A stretch of 64,000 nt of DNA from an uncultured Bacteroides sp. (GTDB taxonomy: Bacteria > Bacteroidota > Bacteroidia > Bacteroidales > Bacteroidaceae): assembly GCF_910585845.1 (NCBI RefSeq), contig NZ_CAJUHF010000007.1:40548-104547 (forward strand). The letters run 5' to 3'. The position numbers and the translations under genes were made by a program. Shown here one piece after another: positions 1 through 9,549 of this stretch (within the stretch, counting starts at the first letter, position 1; every line of letters begins with the position of its first letter). Under the pieces are notes generated by a model. The model did not search any database. It worked only from the letters and a program-made list of their open reading frames with translations, and was not told the origin of the DNA.

Positions 1-1
1 T

Positions 2-2572
2 GTACCCTATGAAGGAAATCTGAACCAAATTGCCCCGAGTGACATTGAGTCCATGACCGTACTGAAAGATGCCGCTGCCAACTCTTTATATGGTGCACGC
101 GGTGCTAATGGTGTGGTGCTGATTACAACCAAAAAGGGTCAAAGCGGAAAAGTAAAAGTGGTGTTCGAGAACCGTACCGGTGTCAATACACGCGGTGTAC
201 CCAGCTACGATGTGCTCGACAACCCACAAGAATACTACGAACTCTTTTGGGAAGCCATGCGTAACAACGCACTTTCCACAGGTATGTCCTATCTGGAAGC
301 TGGACGATACGCTTCCAACGACTTGGTTAGTGAACTTGGAGGATATAACAACTACAACGTACCCGATGCAGAACTCGTTGATCCTATTAGCGGAAGACTG
401 AATCCCAATGCCCGCCTATTGTATCATGACGACTGGCTGAAAGAGGCTTTCCGTCCGGCAATGCGTCAAGAAAACAGCATTGCATTAAGTGGTGGAACAG
501 ACAAAACCAACTATTATGCTTCGTTGAACTACTTGTATGACAATTCTTATACGGTCAACTCCAACATGGACCGTATCAATGCTCGTGTAAAAATTGACCA
601 AACCGTAAACGATTGGTTCAAGACGGGATTCAACATTGCTTTCAGTAACGTAAAGACCAACTCGCCTAATGTAGGTGGTTCATCCTATTCGTCCATTTTC
701 TTTTTCGGTCAACAGATTGCGCCTATCTATCCGGTATATATGTACGACCGTGAAGGCAACAAAATACTAGATGACAAAGGGAATCCACGTTATGACTATG
801 GTACAGAGATGGGTAAGCGTCCGGTAGGTGCCAATGTACACCCCATCGACCAACAGTTGAACAACATCTATAAAAGTTCAGCTGACGTTATCAACGCCAA
901 AGCTTACATGGAATTTAGTTTCCTGAAAGATTTCAAATTCACAGTTAATGCAAGTATCGACAATTTCAATACTCGTACCAATAGTTTCCAGACTCCTATC
1001 GGTGGTGATGCCTTGAATGTAAACGGACGAGGTATTACGAAAATGGAACGTTACTTTGTGCTCAACACCAATCAGTTGTTAAATTGGAGCCATACATATA
1101 ACAATGTGCACAATGTTGAAGTATTACTGGGTCACGAAACTAAAAAAGACCGCAGTGAGAGTTTGTGGGCACAAAAGGAAAACTTCCTGGTGCCGGATAA
1201 CCCAGAACTGGACAATGCTGCCAAACTTTCTGATGCAAGTTCCTCCGCTGCTGAATATGCACTGGAAGGTATGTTTGCCCAAGTGAAATATAACTATAAT
1301 GAGAAATATTATATATCCGGAAGTTACCGCCGCGATGCTTCCTCACGCTTCCACCCAGACAATCGTTGGGGTAGTTTCTGGTCGGTAGGTGCTTCATGGC
1401 GTATAAATAAGGAAAACTTCATGAGTAATACTACTTGGATTAATGACCTGAAAATAAAAGCCAGCTACGGTACACAAGGTAATGACAACATTGGTAATAA
1501 CCAACCTTACAAAGACCAATACCAAGTAGTGAGCAATGACGGTGCCATTGGTATCAACTATATATTCCGTGGAAACAAGAACATCACATGGGAAAAGAGT
1601 AACAACTTCAACGCTGGCGTAGAGTTCAGGTTTTGGGATAAGTTGAGCGGTAATATCGAATACTTCCGCAAAACCACTTGGGACTTATTGTATTACAAAC
1701 CTCTTCCTCCTTCACAAGGTGTTCCCTCGGGTATCTACGAAAACACGATGCGTATGCGCAATGATGGTATCGAAGTTGAATTGAGCTACGATGTGTTCAA
1801 CAGTAACAACTTCAAGTGGAATATTTCGCTGAATGCCACCCACTACAAGAACCAATTGCTGGAACTCCCTGCCGATCGTCCACAGGATGGTTGGGCCACC
1901 GGTAACTATTTCCGCAAAGTGGGCAAACCATTGTATAACTACTACGACTACAAATTTGCAGGAGTAGATCCGGAAACCGGAGATGCCTTGTATTGGGCAG
2001 ACGAATTGGACGAGAACAAGAAGGTTATCGGACAAAAGACCGTAAACTCAACAAGTTTGGCAACACGTTATGAATTGGACAAATCGCCCATTCCCGATTT
2101 GTACGGCGGTTTCTCCACCAGCTTTGAGTTCTTTGGCGTGGACTTGGCTGCAAACTTCGCTTATCAGATTGGCGGTTGGGTATACGACAGCCTTTACAGC
2201 GGTTTTATGAGCGAAGGTAAAAATGGTACAAACTGGCACAAAGACATCCTGAACCGTTGGACACCGGAAAACAGATACACAGATGTTCCGCGCCTGCAAT
2301 TGGGTAATATGGACCAAGGTTGTACAGCCGACCGTGACTTGACGAAAGCTTCCTACCTAAGTTTACGTAACTTGACTGTAGGATACTCACTGCCTAAGCG
2401 TTGGCTAAGCAAAGCCAAAATCGAGAAATTACGTTTGTATGTAGTAGGTGACAATATGTTCTTGCTCTCCAAACGCAAAGGCTTTGACCCGCGTCAGTCC
2501 ATCACAGGTGAGACCGATTACAATTATTCTGCCATGCGTACCGTTTCATTCGGTATTAATTTAGAATTTTAA
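2..2572 (+). CDS. SusC/RagA-family TonB-dependent receptor, 5' partial
   Basis: Outer-membrane TonB-dependent transporter that, with its SusD lid, imports oligomers into the periplasm. The frame is open to the left edge, so the signal peptide and the start of the plug domain lie outside; about 856 residues are present. The first residues hold the family's plug signature (SLYGARGANGVVLITTKKG), followed by a long beta-barrel region rich in aromatic and Asn residues. The protein ends in FGINLEF, a typical terminal barrel strand with a final Phe. The SusD gene starts 18 bp after the stop, so they form one operon. Substrate cannot be read from the sequence; the C10 protease genes downstream hint at peptides or glycoproteins, but that is only inference. 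Family assignment is certain. Confidence 0.96.
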   Translation, partial: VPYEGNLNQIAPSDIESMTVLKDAAANSLYGARGANGVVLITTKKGQSGKVKVVFENRTGVNTRGVPSYDVLDNPQEYYELFWEAMRNNALSTGMSYLEAGRYASNDLVSELGGYNNYNVPDAELVDPISGRLNPNARLLYHDDWLKEAFRPAMRQENSIALSGGTDKTNYYASLNYLYDNSYTVNSNMDRINARVKIDQTVNDWFKTGFNIAFSNVKTNSPNVGGSSYSSIFFFGQQIAPIYPVYMYDREGNKILDDKGNPRYDYGTEMGKRPVGANVHPIDQQLNNIYKSSADVINAKAYMEFSFLKDFKFTVNASIDNFNTRTNSFQTPIGGDALNVNGRGITKMERYFVLNTNQLLNWSHTYNNVHNVEVLLGHETKKDRSESLWAQKENFLVPDNPELDNAAKLSDASSSAAEYALEGMFAQVKYNYNEKYYISGSYRRDASSRFHPDNRWGSFWSVGASWRINKENFMSNTTWINDLKIKASYGTQGNDNIGNNQPYKDQYQVVSNDGAIGINYIFRGNKNITWEKSNNFNAGVEFRFWDKLSGNIEYFRKTTWDLLYYKPLPPSQGVPSGIYENTMRMRNDGIEVELSYDVFNSNNFKWNISLNATHYKNQLLELPADRPQDGWATGNYFRKVGKPLYNYYDYKFAGVDPETGDALYWADELDENKKVIGQKTVNSTSLATRYELDKSPIPDLYGGFSTSFEFFGVDLAANFAYQIGGWVYDSLYSGFMSEGKNGTNWHKDILNRWTPENRYTDVPRLQLGNMDQGCTADRDLTKASYLSLRNLTVGYSLPKRWLSKAKIEKLRLYVVGDNMFLLSKRKGFDPRQSITGETDYNYSAMRTVSFGINLEF

Positions 2573-2590
2573 TCACTGCATAAACTTATA

Positions 2591-4126
2591 ATGTATATGA
2601 AAATAACAAAGATATTATTTCTTTCCGCCATAACAGGGCTGACACTTGCCGGTTGCGGTGACGGCTTCTTTGATGTGGAAAACGCAGGAATTGCCAGCAA
2701 AGAGGAAATTGACGAAATTGGAAACTCCAGTCCCGATGCGCTTATTAGAGTGGTAGAGCCTTTAATGTTGGGATTGAACAACTATACTTGCCAGTATAAC
2801 ACCCAAAGCAGTAGCAGCACAGTGCATAACGACTTTGGATTGATGTCCATCTACCACTTGAGCGATGTGATGAACGATGACCTTGCCTTCGACCAACGAG
2901 GCAGCGGTTGGTTCACTTACGACTATCAATTAGACTACTGGAGTGCCCAATACGTACGTCCGTTCTTCTACTGGAACTTCTTCTACTCCATCATTGCAAA
3001 AGCCAATGACATCATCTCGAAGATCAGCACAGAAGTTACAGATGAGGATTTGAAAGCATACCGTGGCGAAGCATTGGTGTATCGTGGTTTTGCGCATGCT
3101 TATTTGGCACAGATGTACCAGCAGACATACATCGGCAATGAAGATGCTCCCGGTGTGCCCATCGTATTGACACCGGACGAAGCAGAAGACGCCGTTGCCG
3201 GTCGTGCTCCGTTGCGCCAAGTATATGCACAAGTAGAGAAGGACTTCAAAGCCGGTATGGAACTGCTTGCTGGCTGGAAACGTCCCAACAAGACGATGAT
3301 TGACGAGCAGGTGGCAGCCGGACTCTATTCACGCGTTTGCTTGGTAACCAATAATTGGGACGATGCCATTACGTACGCTCGCAAGGCTCGTGCCGGTTAC
3401 TCGGTTTACACTCCTAACGAGCTGCTAGCAGACAATGCCTTCAACAATATTGGTGCCAAAGAGTGGATGTGGGGTGCCGACATCACAGCCGAAACCAGTA
3501 CAAAATTTGCTTCCTTCTTCTCATTCGTATGTTCATACGATGCCGGTTACGGTGGTGAATCTGGTCAGTACCGCAAAATAGATGCACGCCTATACAATTC
3601 CATGAGTGCAAGCGATGTCAGAAAACTTCTGTTCAAGCATTCAAGTACGGGTGTGGACTATACGAAACAAGAAGCCGCTTTCCCTGAATACACAAACTTA
3701 AAATTCAAAAAGGTTGCCAACTGGGAAGCAGACTATGTGTACATGCGCGTTTCTGAAATGATTCTGAATGAAGCCGAAGCTTTGGCACACAAAGGCGACC
3801 TCACAGGTGCAGCAACGGTTCTGAAAGAACTGATGGAACAAAGAGACCCATCGTGGAAACTATTGCAGGTAGATGTAGACGGTGTTTATCAACAACGCCG
3901 CTTGGAATTGTGGGGTGAAGGATTCTCATTGTTCGACCACCTGCGTCTGAAGAAAGGCATCGACCGCAATTACGAAGGAACCAACCACCTGGCAGGTTCA
4001 TGCTACACCATTGATGCCGGAAGCTGGTACTTCTTATACCAACTGCCTTTGCGTGAATTGGACAACAGCGACGCTATCGGTCCCGACGACCAAAATCCCG
4101 CACCTACAGAGAGTAAATTCAAATAA
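2591..4126 (+). CDS. SusD/RagB-family surface lipoprotein
   Basis: Substrate-binding lid of the SusCD importer. The 511-residue length suits the family. The signal peptide ends in a lipobox (LTLAGC, Cys22), so it is a lipoprotein. A TPR-like helical region follows, with the family's RGEALVYRGFAHAYLAQMY helix near residues 157-175, and the C-terminal motif ERRLELWGEGFSLFDHLRLK (written QRRLELWGEGF here) near residue 436. A second Met at 2597 is an equally good start and gives a more compact signal peptide. It lies 18 bp after SusC and 32 bp before the next lipoprotein gene, so the three genes are probably co-transcribed. Confidence 0.96.
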   Translation: MYMKITKILFLSAITGLTLAGCGDGFFDVENAGIASKEEIDEIGNSSPDALIRVVEPLMLGLNNYTCQYNTQSSSSTVHNDFGLMSIYHLSDVMNDDLAFDQRGSGWFTYDYQLDYWSAQYVRPFFYWNFFYSIIAKANDIISKISTEVTDEDLKAYRGEALVYRGFAHAYLAQMYQQTYIGNEDAPGVPIVLTPDEAEDAVAGRAPLRQVYAQVEKDFKAGMELLAGWKRPNKTMIDEQVAAGLYSRVCLVTNNWDDAITYARKARAGYSVYTPNELLADNAFNNIGAKEWMWGADITAETSTKFASFFSFVCSYDAGYGGESGQYRKIDARLYNSMSASDVRKLLFKHSSTGVDYTKQEAAFPEYTNLKFKKVANWEADYVYMRVSEMILNEAEALAHKGDLTGAATVLKELMEQRDPSWKLLQVDVDGVYQQRRLELWGEGFSLFDHLRLKKGIDRNYEGTNHLAGSCYTIDAGSWYFLYQLPLRELDNSDAIGPDDQNPAPTESKFK

Positions 4127-4158
4127 ATACATCGAAACACTTAATTAATATAAGAGAA

Positions 4159-4971
4159 ATGAAGAATATACGCATATTTGCATGCCTGGCATGCGCACTC
4201 ATGATTTCTTCTTGTGGCACAGACGACACACTTGAAGATACCAGAGTAGCCGATGTGGAAGCTCCTGCCGTGTCACTGAATAACGTGACGGTAGAGAAGT
4301 ATGATGCCACGTTCGACATCTCCCTGACCTCAGCCGGCAACCCTGCCGTCAGAGAATATGGAGTAATGGTTAGCGAACAAGCACAGCCCACGATAGATAA
4401 TTCAGTAGTCTTCACCACTGATAAGAGTGAAGCATCCGGTAAGATTAGAAACACGTTCTCACCGGGAACTACTTATTATGCGTGTGCCTATGCACTGACA
4501 GCAAACAAACTTGTAACTTCTGAGGTTAAGAGTTTTACTACCGAATCGCATCCGTTAGGTGCTTTCATCGGAAAGAAAACATTAAGCGGATACAATCTGC
4601 ACGAAAACATGGAAAATACCTCAATCAGCGTGACGCTCACTCCTGATGAAGAGGACGAAACCATACTTTACATGACCGGACTCAAGTCGAACGCCGGTGT
4701 GGCATTAGACTTGGGAAAAGTGAAATTGGTATTCGACTTGGAAGCAGGAACAGTAACTATTCCGCAAGGACAAGTGGTTGATGAAAAGAATTATGGTGCC
4801 TATATGTACATTGACATGGATGTAGAAACGGCTGATCCTATACTCCAACAGAACATTGTAGGAGTGATTGAGGACGGAGTAATCTATTTCGATGCATTGG
4901 GAGCAATCATCGTACAAGGAGGAAATGCAGGTCTGTACCATTGGGCATTCCTCTATCCGGAAATAAAATAA
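4159..4971 (+). CDS. Surface lipoprotein of the SusCD operon, possible glycan or peptide-binding protein
   Basis: A 270-residue lipoprotein: the signal peptide ends in the lipobox MISSC (Cys19), followed by an acidic stretch (GTDDTLEDTR) typical of Bacteroides lipoproteins exported to the cell surface. Residues about 35-128 read like a fibronectin type III-like fold, with the common segment SPGTTYYACAYALTAN. Residues 130-270 form a beta-rich domain I do not recognise. Position right after SusD, with 32 bp spacing, is where surface glycan-binding proteins usually sit, so an accessory substrate-binding role is likely (inference from context). A purine-rich AGAGAA lies just before the ATG. Confidence 0.8.
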   Translation: MKNIRIFACLACALMISSCGTDDTLEDTRVADVEAPAVSLNNVTVEKYDATFDISLTSAGNPAVREYGVMVSEQAQPTIDNSVVFTTDKSEASGKIRNTFSPGTTYYACAYALTANKLVTSEVKSFTTESHPLGAFIGKKTLSGYNLHENMENTSISVTLTPDEEDETILYMTGLKSNAGVALDLGKVKLVFDLEAGTVTIPQGQVVDEKNYGAYMYIDMDVETADPILQQNIVGVIEDGVIYFDALGAIIVQGGNAGLYHWAFLYPEIK

Positions 4972-5016
4972 AAATGTAAGCAAAGAAGGGATACTTGATT
5001 ATCATTTTCCCATAAA

Positions 5017-5048
5017 ATGAGGGTGTGTCACTTTTGACATACCCTCAT
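5017..5048. terminator. Bidirectional terminator hairpin between convergent genes
   Basis: A 14-bp stem (5017-5030 with 5035-5048, one G-U pair) and a 4-base CTTT loop. It lies between the SusCD operon and the convergent ATPase gene ending at 5055. The flanks are A/T-rich on both sides, so it can serve both strands. Confidence 0.85.
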
Positions 5049-5054
5049 AATTTA

Positions 5055-6308
5055 TTAATGACCTTTTTTCAACCATTTCCAAGCCGGAAGAATATGTACA
5101 ATGCCATATTTACAGTCAATTTCCTCTTCATGTGTATTGGTAATGATAAACCCTTCCGACAAGTGGTAAGTATTCATCGCATCTTGAATGCCACGAAGTT
5201 CCCTTTCACGCGTATCAATATTATCCATTAAATAACATACTTGGACAGCCATTGTCACCCGGAAACCATCACGAACCACAAAATCACATTCCGCATCTCC
5301 CGAATTGTGATAAAAAATTTCTCCACCACGACGACGCAGTTCTATATAAACCAAGTTTTCCAACAACCTTCCTTCTTCACTGGAAAAGTGAAAGCCTAAC
5401 CGAACAACTAAAGCATTGTCTATAGCATATATTTTTTTAGGATTACGAAGTTGTGCCTTTACAGAATAGTCTAACTTAGATAAAGTAAACAATAAATAAG
5501 TATTCTCTATAAACTCCAGATAGTTTTTTACGGTCGTTGGATTTTTCACACCAATAACTTTAGCCAGTGAAGTATAGGATAAGGGTTTTCCGATATTACT
5601 GATAGTATAATACACCAACTCTTTCACTTCACGTTCATTAACTATCTGATTACGCACCATGACATCTTTATATAAAATATTGTCATATAGAGTTTTCAAA
5701 ACAACACCATCTTCTGATTTCAAAAAGAGTGGGAAACCTCCTTGTCTCAAATAGCGGTTGAAAGCCGATTGTATTTCTCCCCGCGCCACCGTACCTGAAA
5801 TGTCTCCTGATAAATGTTGTAGTCCACAGAAATCCAAATATTCAGAAAAAGAAAAAGGAAAAAGTTCGATAGCAATGTAACACCCAGTCAGATAAGTACC
5901 TAACTCTTTACTCAACATGCGAGCATTGGATCCAGTTATGAAAACTTTTTTTCCTGAGTTGTACAGTCGTTTGACAAAATGCTCCCATCCAACTATATTT
6001 TGTATTTCATCAAAGAAAAAATAATCCTCTTCTCCATAAAGTTCAATAAAGACTTCATATAACTGTTGAAAGTGCTCCACTGTAAAATTTCCCAAGCGAT
6101 CATCATCAAAATTGAAAAAATAATCTCGTTGAGGAAGACATTCACGTATTTGTTGCAACAATACAGATTTGCCACATCTACGTACACCGGAAATGATTAT
6201 TATCTCATCGTTTTTCAGATACTTTTCCGGAAACTTACGGAGAATCGTTCTTCTGTTTACCAAAAAGTTCTTTTGGTCAATAATAATATCTTTCAATAGT
6301 TGCTTCAT
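5055..6308 (-). CDS. AAA_14 / DUF4143-type ATPase
   Basis: A 417-residue protein with an N-terminal AAA ATPase domain and a C-terminal DUF4143 domain. The Walker A motif GVRRCGKS is at residues 41-48 and Walker B FFFDE at 97-101, with ITGSNARML as sensor-like segment near 127-135. The C-terminal DUF4143 part normally resembles a PD-(D/E)XK nuclease fold; here the first acidic position is kept (AECDFVV), but the usual E-x-K is QVCY, so nuclease activity is doubtful. The family is very common in Bacteroidetes and its role is unknown. Its promoter region carries a paired palindrome (see 6348-6397). A second member of the family follows on the same strand; the two share architecture but not close sequence identity. 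Confidence 0.9.
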   Translation of the reverse strand: MKQLLKDIIIDQKNFLVNRRTILRKFPEKYLKNDEIIIISGVRRCGKSVLLQQIRECLPQRDYFFNFDDDRLGNFTVEHFQQLYEVFIELYGEEDYFFFDEIQNIVGWEHFVKRLYNSGKKVFITGSNARMLSKELGTYLTGCYIAIELFPFSFSEYLDFCGLQHLSGDISGTVARGEIQSAFNRYLRQGGFPLFLKSEDGVVLKTLYDNILYKDVMVRNQIVNEREVKELVYYTISNIGKPLSYTSLAKVIGVKNPTTVKNYLEFIENTYLLFTLSKLDYSVKAQLRNPKKIYAIDNALVVRLGFHFSSEEGRLLENLVYIELRRRGGEIFYHNSGDAECDFVVRDGFRVTMAVQVCYLMDNIDTRERELRGIQDAMNTYHLSEGFIITNTHEEEIDCKYGIVHILPAWKWLKKGH

Positions 6309-6333
6309 AGAATTTCTTCATTAAAAAGTAAGG

Positions 6334-6365
6334 CAAATATAGCGTTTCTCTATTTGAAATAGAAA
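6334..6365 (-). promoter_or_regulatory. Promoter of the first DUF4143 ATPase gene
   Basis: On the minus strand the -7 box TATATTTG occupies 6341-6334 and a -33-like TTTC occupies 6365-6362, with a 20-base spacer. This fits the Bacteroides consensus except for the last base of the -33 box. The start codon is about 25 bases downstream of the -7 box. Confidence 0.6.
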
Positions 6366-6397
6366 AATATGCCATATTATTTCTATTTCAAATAGAG
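6348..6397. promoter_or_regulatory. Paired palindrome, probable operator
   Basis: A perfect 18-bp inverted repeat (6348-6365 and 6380-6397) with a 14-bp spacer. Each arm contains its own 13-bp palindrome, CTATTTGAAATAG at 6350-6362 and CTATTTCAAATAG at 6383-6395. The left arm covers the -33 element and spacer of the ATPase promoter, so a protein bound there would block transcription. The binding protein is not identifiable from this window. Confidence 0.6.
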
Positions 6398-6502
6398 ATA
6401 ATTCAATATAATATCATCTATCTATAAACATATTTCTTATCCTCTACCAACGCAAATCTTGTATTTCTTCAGCTATCAAAGTTTATTTCATTCAGACCTG
6501 TT

Positions 6503-7732
6503 TCAGCGTATATTCTCTTTGTCCTCTGCCAACAAGAAATCGCGCATGGAGATTTGTTTGATTCCCTGATAATTTCCACCACTTTGCATTTCATCCATCG
6601 TAACCAGATACTTGGGATAATTGTCTGGTATTTCCAGCAGATTGCCAAACTCACGCTGGACAGTGGCCTCATCTGAAAGCATATAGGCAACCTGTATATA
6701 AATGCGGTGATTATCCCTTGAAGCGATAAAGTCAATTTCTTTATTACCGTTTTTTCCGACATGCACTTCATAACCATATCTCAGCAAATCTATGCATACG
6801 GCATTCTCTATCAATTTATTAATATCCTTTCTGAAATCGAAATGGCGTATGGCATTGTGCAGTCCTAAATCTTCAAAATAATATTTCTCGCCTATTTCGA
6901 AGATTTTCATCCCTTGAACGTCTGCACGTTGTATCTTATAAACAAAATAACTATTGCATAATGCCCTCAGGTAGTTCAATATCGTTTGTGTAGGAATGTT
7001 TATCTGTTGAGACTTCAGATACTTGCTGATGTTCTGTGCAGAGAAAAGAGAGCCTGTATTATCAACCAAATATGCAACCAAGTTTTCCAGGAAAGACACA
7101 TTACGAATTGATTCACGCGCAACAACGTCTTTTAATAAGATTGTGGAATAAACGTTACGGAGGTATTCGAATATGACATTTGCATCCATAACCAAGTTAT
7201 GAAGATAGGGCATTCCACCAAATGTAAGGTATCTTTTGAGACTCTCCAAAGAATCCTGCAACCCATTGAACATTAAGAATTCTGCATATTCAAGTGAATG
7301 AACCTGAAATTCAATGTATCGTCCGGCCAGATGCGTAGCAAGTTCACTGGATAGAATTTTGGCATTACTTCCGGTGCAATAAATATCGCAGACGTTTTCA
7401 TTCAGCAAACTGCGCAGACATAATTGGAAATTCTCTATTTCTTGTACTTCGTCCACAAAAAGGTAATTATGCATATGCCCCTTTACTGCATTCTTTGTGT
7501 ATAGATAGAGATCCATATAATTCTTAATATCAACAAAAGCAAGTTGCTCTTTATCAACAAAAATTATATTTGCCTTCGGATTGCTTTCCTTTATTATATC
7601 CGCCATTTGCAAGAGAATATAGCTTTTGCCTATTCTACGTTGACCGGTTATCACTTTTATAATGTCTTTGTCAACGAATGGTTCAATTCTCTTAGTATAT
7701 AAAGGACGGGGAATATAGCTTTTCATATTCAA
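6503..7732 (-). CDS. AAA_14 / DUF4143-type ATPase
   Basis: A 409-residue paralogue of the neighbouring ATPase family. Walker A GQRRIGKS is at residues 30-37 and Walker B LFVDE at 91-95; CTGSNAKIL follows near 120-128. The C-terminal domain keeps KEIDFIA but has IQVAY where active nuclease-like members have E-x-K, again suggesting loss of catalysis. Met3 (7726) is an equally possible start. It reads in the same direction as the ATPase gene at 5055 but is 194 bp upstream of that gene and both have promoter-like boxes, so they need not be one operon. Function unknown. Confidence 0.9.
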   Translation of the reverse strand: MNMKSYIPRPLYTKRIEPFVDKDIIKVITGQRRIGKSYILLQMADIIKESNPKANIIFVDKEQLAFVDIKNYMDLYLYTKNAVKGHMHNYLFVDEVQEIENFQLCLRSLLNENVCDIYCTGSNAKILSSELATHLAGRYIEFQVHSLEYAEFLMFNGLQDSLESLKRYLTFGGMPYLHNLVMDANVIFEYLRNVYSTILLKDVVARESIRNVSFLENLVAYLVDNTGSLFSAQNISKYLKSQQINIPTQTILNYLRALCNSYFVYKIQRADVQGMKIFEIGEKYYFEDLGLHNAIRHFDFRKDINKLIENAVCIDLLRYGYEVHVGKNGNKEIDFIASRDNHRIYIQVAYMLSDEATVQREFGNLLEIPDNYPKYLVTMDEMQSGGNYQGIKQISMRDFLLAEDKENIR

Positions 7733-7936
7733 TTGTATTTTAATCTATGCACAAAGATAGGAAAAGTTTCAATCATAATTGAATCTTTTTCCATGTATTA
7801 TATTTCTGTTCATCGTAACAGAATGTGCTATTTTAAATATTTACAACATTGAAGATGCTTGAACTACTAAAAAAGCGGATAATTCTTTTTAGGTGAATTC
7901 ACTTATTGAAAAGTTACAAATCTTGAGTAAAAGAAT
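7733..7936. other. Intergenic region with ATPase promoter
   Basis: Short A/T-rich region. On the minus strand TATCTTTG (7759-7752) fits the -7 consensus for the ATPase gene starting at 7732. Just upstream, at 7768-7783, is a TTCAAT-CATA-ATTGAA inverted repeat in the place where the spacer and -33 region would be. No gene seen. Confidence 0.5.
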
Positions 7937-9412
7937 ACCATTCAGTTCAAAAAGAACGCTACGGGAGTTTAACAAACAACAGTCTTTATCAGAAATACGC
8001 TATTTATCAGCCACTAACAGTCCAATTACGGTATAAAACGGGTATCACGGAAAAGAGAACGTGTTTACTGTTCCTTCTAAAGTAAGTTTTGACGATGGTA
8101 GGGTAGATACTGTCATGGTTGTGTCTTATCAGAATTTGGTGCGTGGCACGAAGTATGCCATTACTCTCTCCTTTGCCGATGGCACACCTTATGGACGTTC
8201 CGAAGTTACTTTCAATGTACTTTATCCGGAACCCATGCTCGAAGAGTGGGAAGTGATCTCTGAAGAGGCCGCATTGGTAGACAATCTGTTCTCTATGTAT
8301 GAAGTGTCTGACTATTACATTTATGATATCACGGTAGAAAAAGAAAAGACTACGAACAAGTATCGTTTCAAGAGTCCCTACAATCAAGCGTATGCCAATA
8401 ATGTATTGGGTATAACTTTCCCTGCCGATTTCGAGTTCCCGTACATTGTACTGGATGGTGAGACCTACAAGAATGAAGCTCCCGACAAATACTACATTGC
8501 TTCTACAGCATTGGGATTCAAGATGACGGCCGGTGCAGGTCCCTCTTTTGATGCAGAATGGAATACTTTCGGTTCTGTAGCCGGTAACCTTAAGACCGGT
8601 GATGGTCCTATTCCTCCCACTTCTGCGCAATATCCGTTAGGCGAGTATGACAAGAGCGTCAAGAAGTTCGACTTTCTTGATCCTACGCTGATGTCTCCCG
8701 ACTACGACCGTGACTACACTTGGGCACCATTGGAAGATGCTACAGGCTATTTCACTTCTGAAATTGCAGGTGAAAGTTGGATGCAAGATGTAGAACAAGC
8801 TGAGGAAGACCCGACTTTCTTCCGTTTCACTTCGCTTTATGCCAAGGATGTACACATCTATTTCAACTACGATGCTGAAAAGGGCACACTGACCATGCCT
8901 TCTCTGCAACCCACCGGTATGACTACTTTCGGTAACACCGTCTATGTAGAAGCTGTTCCGGGTGAATCGACAGTAGACAAGGATAATAAGTTCACGTTTG
9001 CATTTTCATTCTACCTTGCAGACAAAGATGGCAAGAAGATTGTCGAACTGATGCAGGCTACCGAAACATTCTTGTGGGGTCGTGGTCCGCTTGACCAATT
9101 ACAGAAAGGAAAGAAGATAGATGATTACGTGGGCACATGGGCTGTTCCTGTGACCGATGGCGATGGGCTATGACGCTGAAACCGGTTTCTGGAACTGGCT
9201 GGAATGGACACCTGTAGCACCGGCAACGGGTGCTTCATTCGGTTCATTGAGCAAGGTAAGCTTCTCTGCCGGCTCCAAGACGCTTGAACAGGGAGTTGCT
9301 CCTAAACGTACATATAAGAAGGATTTGGCAGATGAAAGCCAATCCGGTACAGCCGCTCAAGAAGGCTCTGAAAGCAAACAACGCTGCTCAGGGATTCTCT
9401 GTAGTTCGCTGA
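7937..9412 (+). pseudogene. Decayed surface lipoprotein-like gene
   Basis: The main open part (8061-9173, 370 residues) has no signal peptide and begins inside a beta-sandwich domain (VPSKVSFDDGRVDTVMVV), reminiscent of Calx-beta-like repeats of Bacteroides lipoproteins. Upstream, pieces of the same domain seem scattered over three frames with stops: QFKKNATGV at 7943-7969, then SATNSPITV at 8010-8033 followed by a TAA. At the 3' end the frame shifts near 9165 (continuing as GYDAETGFWNWLEW) and again near 9330 (MKANPVQPLKKALK to a TGA at 9410-9412). The accumulated damage argues for a genuine pseudogene rather than one sequencing error. The lost start faces the ATPase genes, so insertion or deletion there may have removed it. 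Confidence 0.75.
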
Positions 9413-9434
9413 CGTATCGTATAAATTGAATAAA

Positions 9435-9492
9435 AGAGAGGGGGTATGCTATTATTTTTAATAGATAATTAGCATATTCTCTCTCTTTTTTT
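9435..9492 (+). terminator. Terminator after the decayed gene
   Basis: A hairpin with arms at 9435-9451 and 9470-9486 (AGAGAG and TATGCTA pairing with TAGCATA and CTCTCT, with an internal bulge) followed by seven T residues. Confidence 0.7.
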
Positions 9493-9494
9493 AT

Positions 9495-9502
9495 TATTTT
9501 TG
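9495..9502 (+). promoter_or_regulatory. -7 promoter box of the first C10 protease gene
   Basis: TATTTTTG matches the Bacteroides -7 consensus TAnnTTTG about 48 bases before the likely start codon. No good -33 box is visible because the terminator of the preceding gene occupies that position. Confidence 0.4.
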
Positions 9503-9549
9503 ACCACAGAATAGGGAAAGTGGAAACTCAAGAACTCAAAAAACTTATA

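Noticed and set aside
5017..5048. Possible repeat or attachment site between the SusCD operon and the ATPase
   Set aside because: It is a normal bidirectional terminator with a 4-base loop; there are no direct repeats or integrase nearby.
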